A stretch of DNA of 16,579 nt from Chitinivibrionales bacterium (GTDB lineage: Bacteria > Fibrobacterota > Chitinivibrionia > Chitinivibrionales > WJKA01): contig WJKA01000328.1 in NCBI GenBank assembly GCA_014729375.1, forward strand, positions 1-16,579, read 5' to 3'. How positions within the stretch are numbered: position 1 is the stretch's first letter; the number at the start of each line of letters is the position of its first letter. Under the pieces are notes generated by a model, which worked only from the letters and a program-made list of their open reading frames with translations, was not told the DNA's origin and made no database searches. The translations under genes and the position numbers were made by a program. Below are positions 6,770 to 14,788 of the stretch, piece by piece.

Positions 6770-8227
6770 CTAATCAACCACAATTTTCCGGAGAACGGAT
6801 GATTGCATTCCATTGTGTATTTCCACGAAATAGATGCCTCGCGATAACAGATTCAGAGGCACAACCGATCCTGTTTCAATCGGGTATGAGCGCAGGCGCG
6901 TATATCTGCCCGACGCCGTGAAGACATATGCATGCAGCGCTGATACGGCGCTTTTCGAGTTGCGCACAATCAGACTGCGCATTTCGGGAACATAGGCAAT
7001 ACGGAGCGCATCGCCGGTCGCGGATTTTTGCACCGGCTCACGCGCGGCATCTACCGGCTGCAATCCTAGCAGCTTGTCGGCATGCAGCATTACATGCTTG
7101 AATGTGCCCGATTTGTCGCGGCCGCCCCAGGTTACATGCAAGACCCGACCGGGTCCCTGTCTGATGGCCGGTCACGCCTGCTCGCCCTGGCCGATACCTC
7201 CTTCGAATACCGTCGTCCATTTGTCGTCAACATTCTGCGTTGCCGCGATCCGGATAAAATCGCGCCCATGCCCGCTGTAGCCGGCGGTGCCCACGACGAC
7301 ATGCCAGTTTTCAGCCTGACGCGGGCCACCATACAGGTCGAGCGTGATACCCGATATGCCGGTCTTGACCCCGCTGGCGCCCTTGAAACCAGCTTTGGCG
7401 TCCGTATCCAGTTTCGGCCCCCAGCTTTGGCCGCCGTCGGTGGAGTGTTTGATATTGAAATGCGAATGCGTGTTCGAGCGAACCAGCATCACAAGGTTGG
7501 TGAAACCGGACGGATCGAGTACCAGGTAGCCATAGTTCATGCCCTCATACTGATCGGTGACCCATGTCGCCTCCCACGGTGTGCCGCCGGGCTGCGCGCC
7601 ACTGCGATTGTCGGGGGGAATGACAAAATGCATGCCGCGGCGTACCTTTCCGTTGGCGCCCGGTTTGAGCAGCGTATACGCTTCAAACGGACTTTGCGTT
7701 CCGGGAGGTATTTCCAGCGCACCCGCGGGCCAGGTGTTCCACAGGTCCTGCACGGGTTCGGGAAAGCTTTGCACATCCGACCAGGTCTCGCCGTTATCGG
7801 ATGAGGTGATGAAATAATTTTTGCCGCCGCCAAGGGTGTTGGCGAAAAAGCAGTAGATGGGTTCGCCGGCTTTGCGGGAATAGAACAGGCTGGGAGCCCA
7901 GATAGTGCGGTTGCCGATATCGCTCTTTTTCACGACTTCCCTGCCGGGTCCCCATCCCTGGCCATTGATATACTTCGCCATACACAATCCATGGTTGCCT
8001 TCTTCTATACCGCATGACCATGCCGCCAGGGCATCGCCATTAGGCAGTGGCTGGTTGCTGACATTATGGTTGTATTGCGTGGGTGACTGGACATTGTTTG
8101 CTTCGATGACCGCATCGATATTGCCCCGCGGGCCATCGCTGAACCCGACGGCGGCAACTACCCGGCCCGAGTTACCGGCAGCCAATATGCAAAGACAGAG
8201 TGCACGCGTGATACTACTTGCTTTCAT
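6770..8227 (-). pseudogene. Secreted Asp-box protein interrupted by in-frame TGA
   Basis: The start at 8227 has AGGAGG four bases upstream. Residues 1 to about 26 are a signal peptide (ALCLCILAAGNSGRVVA). Residues 27-351 are a beta-propeller-like domain with Asp boxes SSDNGETW (142-149) and STDGGQSW (262-269), related in style to the cassette 1 protein. Translation meets TGA at 7172-7174 right after GQGEQA. The same frame then continues for 133 codons with plausible protein: PAIRQGPGRVLHVTWGGRD, then a type A-like sorting tail (VFTASGRYTRLR, LLSRGIYFVEI, RKIVVD) ending in TAG at 6770. One nonsense codon therefore separates the last propeller strand and the sorting tail from the rest. The product of 7172-8227 alone is 351 residues. 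Real mutation, sequencing error or UGA readthrough (the next base is C, a leaky context) are all possible. It is divergent from regulator 2, with a 124 bp gap. Confidence 0.8.
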
Positions 8228-8251
8228 AAGTCCTCCTGAAGATTGGGGTTT

Positions 8252-8272
8252 ATTTCGCAATTTATACGAAAT
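8252..8272. promoter_or_regulatory. Inverted-repeat operator candidate of cassette 2
   Basis: Arms ATTTCG (8252-8257) and CGAAAT (8267-8272) form a perfect 6-bp inverted repeat with a 9-bp centre. On the minus strand the centre contains TATAAA, a possible -10 for the Asp-box gene. The minus-strand word TTGCGAAAT is identical to the second repeat in the regulator 1 promoter (4813-4821). Binding by regulator 2, or cross-binding by regulator 1, is inference. Confidence 0.45.
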
Positions 8273-8317
8273 CCTGATTTTACACCTTGCAATATTCATG
8301 CCTTTATTGCATATTAG

Positions 8318-8335
8318 TTACATAGCTTACATAGC
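8318..8335 (+). repeat. Tandem 9-bp repeat before regulator 2
   Basis: TTACATAGC occurs twice back to back, followed by TTGCAAAGGAG, which contains the ribosome site. It lies 17 bp before the regulator 2 ATG. It may be an extra operator or a leader element; no function can be shown from sequence. Confidence 0.6.
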
Positions 8336-8351
8336 TTGCAAAGGAGCAAAC

Positions 8352-9917
8352 ATGACCCAGCCCGGCCCTGCCGTCCGCAAAGCCATGGAGCATATACTCA
8401 GCCGGATAGAGTCTGGCGAATATGCCAGCGGTTGCCGTATACCTTCCGTCAAGTTGCTTGCCGTTGATGCCGGTGTTTCAGAATCGAGCATGTGGAAAGC
8501 GGCAAACCTGCTGCGTTCAAAGGGTATTCTCGATGCCGTGGCCGGGCGCGGATTTTCCGTACTGGAAAGCGCCCCGCGGCAGTGCCGTACGCTTATGCGC
8601 ACGCTGACCCCGGCACAGCCCGCGGTCCACAATGCCGGACAGCTCGCATGGGAGCGGATACGCCAGCGCATCGAGCAGGATATCTGCAACGGGGTATTCG
8701 AAAGCGGCAAAGCTTTGCCGCCAATCAAGGAGTTGTGCCGGCTCTATGGCTCATCGTACCGAACAGTCAGAAAATCTCTGCTGGCGCTTGCCGGTGCGGG
8801 AACTCTTTTACCGGGCGGCGCGGGTTTCACTGTCCCGGCCTTGCGCGCAACGCAAGCATCCGGACGCATTGTATTTCTCGGCTTTGCCGGAATCGATCGA
8901 CAGCTACGCTTTGAAGCCTTGAATGAAGATTTTTTCCGTTTTCTGGAAAGTGAGTGCTCGACATCAAAAATCGGCCTGACCCCGGTCGGCTATTTCACCG
9001 AAGCCACCACCGACCCGCCGCAATGGTATTTTGCCGATTCGCGCGGGGAATTATGCGAGCTTGCCGATAACGAATCCATTCTTGGCTTTCTGCACCTGGT
9101 AGCCCGCTATGATAAAGGCTGCGAATTCGCGCTGCGCGCGTTGTCACACGTAAAGAAACCGATCGCGGTCCTTGATGTCACCGGGGGGTGGGAGCTGCCC
9201 TGGTACCTTGGCAAGCCGGATGTGCGGCTCTTTTCCGCCGCGGTATCGGCGGCGCCCGGACGCCATGTCGGCGAGTATCTGATTGCGGGCGGACACCGTC
9301 ATCTCGCATACATCTCGCCGTTCCATCAAGCGCTCTGGTCGCAAAACCGGCTCCATGGGCTTGGGCAGGCACTTGCCGCGGCCGGCGGCTCGGTCGATAC
9401 CTTTACACTGGACATGCCCGCCGCGATCCCCTATTACTATCGAGAGGAGGGGCAAAGCAAGTCCGATTTCGAATCACTGCTTGCCTGCTACCGCAAATGG
9501 CGGGTACACCTGGGCAGTGAATACCGCGCAATCACCGATCCCCTGTTCGAGCATACACTGCCGGTCACGCTGTTGAGCAAAGCCGCGTTTCGCACCCGTC
9601 TCACCAGCCTTTTCGATCGGGCCCTGAGCAACAAGGCCATAAGCGCCTGGGTCTGCGCCAATGATGAAGTCGCGCTGGCCGCGCTGCACTATCTTCGCGA
9701 AAAAGATGTTGCCGTACCGGACACTATATCCGTAGCCGGTTTCGACGATACCGCCGAAGCGCTGCGGCAGGGCCTGACCAGCTACAATTTCAATATGCGG
9801 GCCATGGTGCATCGCATGCTGGGATTTCTGCTCAATACGCGCTCGGCGCCGCGGCAACAGCGGCCCATAGAAGTTGACGGGATGATTATTGAGCGGCGCA
9901 GTACCGAAGCAACGTGA
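8352..9917 (+). CDS. Double winged-helix GntR/LacI-type regulator 2
   Basis: A 521-residue paralogue of regulators 1 and 3. The start is set by AAAGGAG (8340-8346) five bases before ATG; the frame is open far upstream but there it overlaps the divergent gene. Winged helix 1 spans about 5-70 (CRIPSVKLLAVDAGVSESSM, SKGILDAVAGRGFSV). Winged helix 2 spans about 97-162 (ICNGVFESGKALPPIKELCR, YGSSYRTVRK). The PBP1-like sensor starts at about 171: PIAVLDVTGGWELPW (270-284), GHRHLAYISPFHQALWSQNR (314-333), AWVCANDEVALAALHYLREK (432-451), VAGFDD (461-466), LTSYNFNMRAMVHRML (475-490), EVDGMIIERR (507-516). It probably controls the divergent Asp-box gene. The regulator itself is intact although its likely target carries a nonsense codon. 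Confidence 0.87.
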   Translation: MTQPGPAVRKAMEHILSRIESGEYASGCRIPSVKLLAVDAGVSESSMWKAANLLRSKGILDAVAGRGFSVLESAPRQCRTLMRTLTPAQPAVHNAGQLAWERIRQRIEQDICNGVFESGKALPPIKELCRLYGSSYRTVRKSLLALAGAGTLLPGGAGFTVPALRATQASGRIVFLGFAGIDRQLRFEALNEDFFRFLESECSTSKIGLTPVGYFTEATTDPPQWYFADSRGELCELADNESILGFLHLVARYDKGCEFALRALSHVKKPIAVLDVTGGWELPWYLGKPDVRLFSAAVSAAPGRHVGEYLIAGGHRHLAYISPFHQALWSQNRLHGLGQALAAAGGSVDTFTLDMPAAIPYYYREEGQSKSDFESLLACYRKWRVHLGSEYRAITDPLFEHTLPVTLLSKAAFRTRLTSLFDRALSNKAISAWVCANDEVALAALHYLREKDVAVPDTISVAGFDDTAEALRQGLTSYNFNMRAMVHRMLGFLLNTRSAPRQQRPIEVDGMIIERRSTEAT

Positions 9918-10268
9918 GCAATGCAACGACGGCCTTGTATATGCAAAACAATTATCTGCTCGGCCGTGGCGACACGCTTTCTTTCCATAATCCGCAGTGA
10001 CACAGGATTTTTTCTATGACTGCTGCTTGTTCGATGAAAACGACGATTTTCATGCCGCCATCAGCGCAGCCGGACCAGACGTTTCCGCACCTGGTAACCA
10101 TCGCCGCGCAACTCGATCACATACGCTCCCGGACTGAAAGCACCGGCCGAAAAACAGGTACCCCAGCCCCCGGACCATGCCCGATGCCGTGGTTGCGGTC
10201 GACTGTAATCTATACAGGGGATAATGTCGGCCCCTCAGTCCCGGCACGCCTGCAATAGCTCAAGCAGC
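9918..10268. other. Gap with decayed coding DNA
   Basis: Between regulator 2 and the Fic relic there is no supported intact gene. It contains the orphan sorting tail at 10061-10177. A weak ACGGCC ... GGCCGT pairing around 9928-9967 could belong to the regulator 2 3' end. An 80-codon plus-strand frame at 10016 is antisense to the sorting tail and is not supported. Confidence 0.5.
10061..10177 (-). pseudogene. Orphan C-terminal sorting-tail remnant with stop
   Basis: The minus strand reads W-S-G-G-W-G-T, then FSAGAFSPGAYVIELRGDGY, then QVRKRLVRLR and a TGA at 10061-10063. SPGAYVIELRGDG followed by R-K-R-L-V-R-L at the terminus is a textbook-like end of a type A C-terminal sorting domain. Upstream in the same frame the sequence soon loses sense, and no start, signal peptide or catalytic domain is present. 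This is the 3' relic of a secreted-protein gene, with neither a passenger nor a promoter of its own visible. Confidence 0.6.
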
Positions 10269-10881
10269 TCAGTCCGAACGGTTGTAGCCCTCTCTGACAG
10301 CCTGTTCCATCGCCGCGAGTTCTTCATCGGCCAGAAAATCAAAGTGAGCGGACCTTTTTCCGGATGAAAGGCGCCCGTTGTTCTAAAGGCACAGGTGGAT
10401 GAATATATCGATCAGGCGGTCGGGCATGTCGATAATATCCTGTATCGCTTTCCTGGTTGTATCATAATTGGCCGGAAAGCTGAGCTCTTCGACAAGCTCT
10501 TCTTCGATGGTTTTGATAACAAATTCGTACAAAGCCTCTGCCTGAGCAGTCATATCTATGTACCTGTACCAGTGTGCGGTATCGTTCTCGACTGTCATTT
10601 GGCCCATTTCATCCAGTCGATAATCGATAAGTTGAAGCAGAGGTCGCGAGAACGCCTCCAGAGAAGCGTCATAGTCCGCCGAATTTTTTAGCATGACCGC
10701 CGAAACCGGGAACATGAGTCCGGGCGGAACTGTTTCCCGCAGCGAAAGGATGTTGTGTATCAAAAAGCGATAAATTCGACCGTTTCCATATTCAAACGGG
10801 TGCAGAAAGACAAACCCATAGGCAATCATCGCGGCATGAACGACCGGAGAAACTTTTCCCGCTTTCATTCGCTTATGGGAT
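10269..10881 (-). pseudogene. Decayed Fic-domain protein gene
   Basis: The minus-strand reading gives SPVVHAAMIAYGFVFLHPF, then EYGNGRIYRFLIHNIL, PPGLMFPVSAVMLKN, SRPLLQLIDYRLDE and DMPDRLIDIFIHLCL, the C-terminal half of the large Fic-family AMPylase-like proteins. Three signs of decay are visible. The N-terminal half is absent: the recognisable part begins just after the sulfatase stop. The active loop, normally HPFx(D/E)GNGRxxR, reads HPFEYGNGRIYR (10769-10802), with Tyr where the acidic residue is expected. An in-frame TAG at 10383-10385 interrupts ...LCL and NNGRLSSGKRSAHFDFLADE..., after which the frame continues sensibly to TGA at 10269; CAG to TAG (Gln to stop) is the simplest explanation. 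The 5' boundary is approximate. Intact relatives transfer AMP or similar groups to protein hydroxyls; this copy is almost certainly inactive. Confidence 0.75.
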
Positions 10882-12420
10882 TCAATCGGGCCCCGTGACA
10901 TATGCTCCATGCGCGCCGTATTTGGCTTTTTTCTTTCCGGAAATGTCATAAAGCCCCTCCTTGACTGCTCTGGAATTGCTTCGCGAAGATATTGACAGGC
11001 GCAGTTTACTTGCCGTCGCGTTCTGGTGCGCCGATCCGTTCCGGGACCGCAAACCTCCGCGTCCAATGCCGGTTGCCGAAAAATCCGGGACGACCACATC
11101 GGTATGCGCCTCCTGCTTTATTCGTTCCATCTGCGCCATGATATCCGGGTGGTCGGCGGCAATGTTTCTTGTTTCGCCGATATCCGTTTCAAGATCGTAG
11201 AGCGCACCATTAACGTTTTTCCACTTTCCGACCCGTACGGCAACGTCATCCTGCCATTCCCAATAGAGATATTCATGCTGTTTCTGATGAACGGTGTCGC
11301 CGGTCAGTTCGGATACCATGCTGATTCCGTCAAGTTTCTCCGGCACGGCGCTCAGGCCCGCCAGTTCCATGAATGTAACAAAGTAATCGGGGAAATAACC
11401 GATATGATGCGAGGTGGACCCCGCGGCAACGGTCCCGGGCCACCAGGCGATCATCGGTACCCGGATACCACCATCATACAGGTCCCGCTTGATCCCGCGT
11501 AACGGGCCGTTGGAGTCAAAAAATCCGGAACTGTGACCACCCTCCCGGTGCGGACCGTTATCTGACGCGAAAATCACCAGTGTCTTTTGGTCTATACCCA
11601 GACTCCGCAGCTTTTGCAGGATAGTGCCGACATTGGCATCCATGCGCGTGACCATGGCGGCGAATTTTTTTTCATTATCGGGCCACGATTCAGTGGCATA
11701 CTTGCCGATATCGGGTACCTGCATTTTCGCATGCGGGATAGTAAAGGCAAGGTCGAGAAAGAAAGGTTTGTCCGCATTGCGCTCGATAAACGACAGCGCC
11801 TCTTCGGTAAAGAGATCATCCTGGTAGCGATCTTGTCCCAGGTCGATACGTTCACCGTTACGATAGACAAAATCATGATAATGATTATGCACAAAAGCCT
11901 GATTATAATAGCCGCAAAAGTAATCAAATCCCTGATTATTCGGATCGCCGGTGGAATCAAGCGGACCAAGGCCCCATTTCCCGATGCATCCCGTCTCATA
12001 TCCCGCGGTTTTCAGTACCTCGGCAATGGTTACCGTTTCAGGAGTAAGCGGCATCTGGCCGCCGTCTATTTCGATATTGTCGCGCACCAGGCAGTGGCCG
12101 GTATGCAAACCGGAGAGCAGCGTGCACCGTGACGGCGCGCAGACAGTCGTTCCCGCATAAAACTGGGTGAATCGCATGCCTTCGGAGGCCATTTTGTCAA
12201 CGGATGGGGTTTCGATCCGCTGCTGGCCGTAGCAGCCGAGGTCGCCATAGCCAAGGTCATCGGGACAGATAAGGATAATGTTCGGTTGCCGGGAATTCGG
12301 CGCAGCGGATGTCATGACAGCCCTCCTGAGGATGTGTGGCGCAGCGCAAAGCGCAAGCCCCGATTTTCCGATCACCCGTAAGAATTCTCTGCGGTGTATT
12401 TCAGTGGTATGTTTCATCAT
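10882..12420 (-). CDS. Tat-exported type I sulfatase
   Basis: A 512-residue formylglycine-dependent sulfatase, hydrolysing sulfate esters, probably on sulfated glycans. The start at 12420 has GGAG five bases upstream. Residues 9-37 look like a twin-arginine signal (HRREFLRVIGKSGLALCAA). Sulfatase landmarks are metal-binding CPDDLGYGDLGCYG (52-65), the CAPSR signature with Cys94 as the formylglycine precursor, GKWGLG (147-152), AFTIPHAKMQVP (225-236), SDNGPH (286-291) and GALYDLETDIGETRN (405-419). Maturation would need a formylglycine-generating enzyme or anSME encoded elsewhere. The C-terminus (about 470-512) contains EGLYDISGKKKAKYGAHGAY, which resembles a sorting tail but is short and lacks the usual final strand and basic end. 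It stops directly against the Fic relic, so the tail may have been cut by a rearrangement. It is second gene of an operon, 39 bp after the LamG-fragment gene. Confidence 0.9.
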   Translation of the reverse strand: MMKHTTEIHRREFLRVIGKSGLALCAAPHILRRAVMTSAAPNSRQPNIILICPDDLGYGDLGCYGQQRIETPSVDKMASEGMRFTQFYAGTTVCAPSRCTLLSGLHTGHCLVRDNIEIDGGQMPLTPETVTIAEVLKTAGYETGCIGKWGLGPLDSTGDPNNQGFDYFCGYYNQAFVHNHYHDFVYRNGERIDLGQDRYQDDLFTEEALSFIERNADKPFFLDLAFTIPHAKMQVPDIGKYATESWPDNEKKFAAMVTRMDANVGTILQKLRSLGIDQKTLVIFASDNGPHREGGHSSGFFDSNGPLRGIKRDLYDGGIRVPMIAWWPGTVAAGSTSHHIGYFPDYFVTFMELAGLSAVPEKLDGISMVSELTGDTVHQKQHEYLYWEWQDDVAVRVGKWKNVNGALYDLETDIGETRNIAADHPDIMAQMERIKQEAHTDVVVPDFSATGIGRGGLRSRNGSAHQNATASKLRLSISSRSNSRAVKEGLYDISGKKKAKYGAHGAYVTGPD

Positions 12421-12459
12421 ATTCGCTCCTTCTGCGAACCGCAATAGCTTGCCGGTGCG

Positions 12460-13032
12460 CTATTTTATTTTGATTTTTTTCTCAAATATTAACTGCTTTC
12501 CGTATTCATATTTCACAAATTGTATACCTCGTGCCGTGCGGCGTTTTGTTTCTGCGGGAAGGCGGTGCGCCTCAAGCTCTGAAATATTGCAGCGCCGGAT
12601 CTGTCTTCCGGTTATATCATATATAACCGCAATAGCCTTATCGAGCATTGTACCGCCATGCAATGCCTTTGATTGATACATCTGTTCCTTCGCGATTACC
12701 GCCTGCCCGGAAGCCAGCAGTTGGATATCAGTCGGGCTGAGTTCACCATTATACAAACGGACTTCATCAATCAACCCGACAAAGCCTTTTTGGTCGATAC
12801 CTCGGCCCCGATTCCACCCGGCGCCAATATGCAGCGGCAAGCCGTCTTCCGTGCGAACCGGCGAATCAAAAACATTTATCCGCTCACGCAGCTCGATAGC
12901 GTCAAGCAATAAAGCGCCTTCATCGCCTATCCCGGGGCCGTTTTGTGATATGATCCACGGTTGTGCCGTGAGCCTGCATACGACCAGAGCAAGCAAGTAG
13001 GCACTCTTGATTTGCCATCTGATTGTCATCAT
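12460..13032 (-). CDS. Secreted LamG-fragment protein with sorting tail
   Basis: A 190-residue exported protein, the first gene of the cassette 3 operon. AAAGGAG precedes a double ATG; 13032 is listed, but 13029 has the better spacing. Residues 1-24 are a signal peptide (IKSAYLLALVVCRLTAQ). Residues about 35-110 match only the second half of a LamG/concanavalin-like jelly-roll domain: RINVFDSPV, then KGFVGLIDEVRLYNGELSPT followed by DIQLLASGQ (83-110). The first strands of the fold and any catalytic domain are missing. Residues about 130-190 are a sorting tail (AVIYDITGRQIRR, ARGIQFVKYEYG, EKKIKIK). The shape (signal peptide joined to the end of a larger protein) suggests an in-frame internal deletion of a LamG-containing surface protein. 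Whether it still folds is doubtful. It is divergent from regulator 3 across 157 bp. Confidence 0.65.
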   Translation of the reverse strand: MMTIRWQIKSAYLLALVVCRLTAQPWIISQNGPGIGDEGALLLDAIELRERINVFDSPVRTEDGLPLHIGAGWNRGRGIDQKGFVGLIDEVRLYNGELSPTDIQLLASGQAVIAKEQMYQSKALHGGTMLDKAIAVIYDITGRQIRRCNISELEAHRLPAETKRRTARGIQFVKYEYGKQLIFEKKIKIK

Positions 13033-13132
13033 TATCTCCTTTGATTAAGCAGAAAATGGAGTGTTTTGTATGCTCATGCTCATTTCTGACATTAATCTAA
13101 TCACGCGCAGCCTATTGAGCGTTCAGTTTTTA

Positions 13133-13161
13133 TTGATCAGAATGATTATTATATATATAAT
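13133..13161 (+). promoter_or_regulatory. Regulator 3 promoter
   Basis: TTGATC (13133-13138) and a perfect TATAAT (13156-13161) are 17 bp apart. The -10 lies inside a 14-bp palindrome, ATTATATATATAAT (13148-13161), in a very AT-rich stretch. Transcription would start near 13168, giving a leader of about 22 bases with GGAGG (13178-13182) before the ATG. GCGAAA at 13172-13177 resembles the half-site of the other two cassettes, but only weakly. Confidence 0.55.
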
Positions 13162-13189
13162 TATATATGTAGCGAAAGGAGGTTCAAGC

Positions 13190-14761
13190 ATGCAGGAGCG
13201 AACAGGTACTGCGGTAAAGCGAGCAATCCAGTACATAGACCGTTTGGTTTTAGATCAAGGCATGGAAAAGGAAAAAGTATTGCCCCCGGTAGCGGCGCTT
13301 TGCCAACGAGCCGGTGTTTCATATCAGAGCATGATACGAGCGCTATCTGTTTTGAAAAGACGAGGAATTGTCGAGGGGAAGCAGGGAAGACGGTATTCGG
13401 TGGCGCCGTGTGCGCATGAGCGATGTGCGGAGCTTGCTGAAGAGCTGTCATCCAACGAATCGAAGAGGTCTGCGGAATATGCCTGGGTGATGCTGGCGCG
13501 CAAGCTGCGGCTTGACCTGCTTACCGGAGGTTTTTCCCGAAAACGGCCCCTGCCTTCGATAAAAGAGCTGGCCGTCAGATATGGCAGCTCGTATCGCCCG
13601 CTAAAGAAAGCCCTTGAAAAATTGCGTGAAGAGGGATTGCTGGATATGCACAAACGAACATACCGTATGGGCGTAATCGCCGCTTCGCGCAGCCGAACGA
13701 AAGTTGTTTTTGTCACCCAGTCCGCTGCCGACGGCGCTCTGCTTTCAGGGGGTATTCTCAATCAGGATTTTATTCGCGCATTGTCGGATGAATGTTCGCG
13801 CGCAGGCATCGAACTTGAAATTATCGGCGAGTATCATGATAAAGAGCATGGAACATACTACTTTGCGCAACCCGGTGAGGGCCGCATACGTCTGCGGGAT
13901 ACAGAGGATACAATCGGGTATATATTTATGGTTACCGCGCCGCCCCTGCTTGAAGGGGCGATGGATTGGGTGTGGCGCGAGCTGACCGCGTTTCGAAAGC
14001 CGCTGGCCGTATTGGACGTGTGCGGAGGCTGGCGATTGCCGTCGTTGACCCGTGAACCGCTGGTGCACAACTATTCCATGGCGATCTCTTCACTGACGGG
14101 AAAGCGTGCTGCACAACGAATTATTTACAGGGGCCATAAGCGGATAGCATATATCAGTCCGTTTCATGACTCGGTATGGTCTCACAACCGTCTGGAGGGC
14201 CTGCGGGAAATATATGCCGCCGCCGGGCTGCCGGATGGCGTACAGACATTTGTGGATGAAAACCCTCCGGATATTCATAAATTTTATTTTCAGCCGGCCC
14301 ATGCGCGTTGTGATATCAAGACACTGCAAGTATCATACGATCGCTGGAAAAAGCAGTTGCCGGATATCTATACGGCAGAACTCGACAGCCTGTTTTATTC
14401 ACATATCCCCCTGATTATAATGCCGGAGGCCGAATTCAAGCTGCAGATGCAGACACTTTTCGGACGGGTTGCCGCCGCCGACTGCTCCGCCTGGATTGCA
14501 TGCAATGACCGGGTTGCCCTGGAAGCTTTGACATTTGCGCGGGAATGCGGCATTGCGGTTCCGCAAGAACTTTCTGTTGTCGGTTTCGACGATTCCCCGC
14601 AGGCGCTGGCGGCAAATTTGACAAGCTATAATTTCAACGTGCGCGCCATGGTCCACGCCATGCTTGATTTCGTTGCACGCCCCAATGCTTATCGGCATAC
14701 AAAGCAGCGCCGGCCCTTTGAAGTCGAGGGGATGCTTGTTGAGCGAAAGACGCTGCGATAA
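13190..14761 (+). CDS. Double winged-helix GntR/LacI-type regulator 3
   Basis: A 523-residue paralogue of regulators 1 and 2. ATG 13190 follows AAAGGAGG with a suitable spacer; the longer open frame upstream encodes hydrophobic nonsense from the AT-rich promoter. Winged helix 1 spans about 6-72 (VLPPVAALCQRAGVSYQSMI, KRRGIVEGKQGRRYSV). Winged helix 2 spans about 97-160 (LLTGGFSRKRPLPSIKELAV, YGSSYRPLKK, EEGLLD). Sensor landmarks are PLAVLDVCGGWRLPS (271-285), GHKRIAYISPFHDSVWSHNR (315-334), AWIACNDRVALEAL (434-447), VVGFDDSPQAL (463-473), LTSYNFNVRAMVHAML (477-492) and EVEGMLVERK (511-520). It differs from the others at the first ND(E) position (NDR instead of NDE) and after GGW (RLPS instead of xxPW), hinting at a different ligand. 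It probably regulates the divergent LamG-fragment/sulfatase operon. Confidence 0.87.
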   Translation: MQERTGTAVKRAIQYIDRLVLDQGMEKEKVLPPVAALCQRAGVSYQSMIRALSVLKRRGIVEGKQGRRYSVAPCAHERCAELAEELSSNESKRSAEYAWVMLARKLRLDLLTGGFSRKRPLPSIKELAVRYGSSYRPLKKALEKLREEGLLDMHKRTYRMGVIAASRSRTKVVFVTQSAADGALLSGGILNQDFIRALSDECSRAGIELEIIGEYHDKEHGTYYFAQPGEGRIRLRDTEDTIGYIFMVTAPPLLEGAMDWVWRELTAFRKPLAVLDVCGGWRLPSLTREPLVHNYSMAISSLTGKRAAQRIIYRGHKRIAYISPFHDSVWSHNRLEGLREIYAAAGLPDGVQTFVDENPPDIHKFYFQPAHARCDIKTLQVSYDRWKKQLPDIYTAELDSLFYSHIPLIIMPEAEFKLQMQTLFGRVAAADCSAWIACNDRVALEALTFARECGIAVPQELSVVGFDDSPQALAANLTSYNFNVRAMVHAMLDFVARPNAYRHTKQRRPFEVEGMLVERKTLR

Positions 14762-14788
14762 ACTAACTGATAGGTTTACTATGTTAGT
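14762..14788 (+). terminator. Hairpin after regulator 3
   Basis: ACTAAC (14762-14767) pairs with GTTAGT (14783-14788) and inner ATAG with CTAT, leaving a TG bulge and a 5-base loop. It starts immediately after the TAA of regulator 3. There is no T-run, so termination is only suggested by position. Confidence 0.35.

Noticed and set aside
7172..8227. Genome-wide recoding of TGA as an amino acid
   Set aside because: TGA properly ends the 294-residue protein, regulator 2, the sulfatase and one sorting-tail relic, so TGA is an ordinary stop here.
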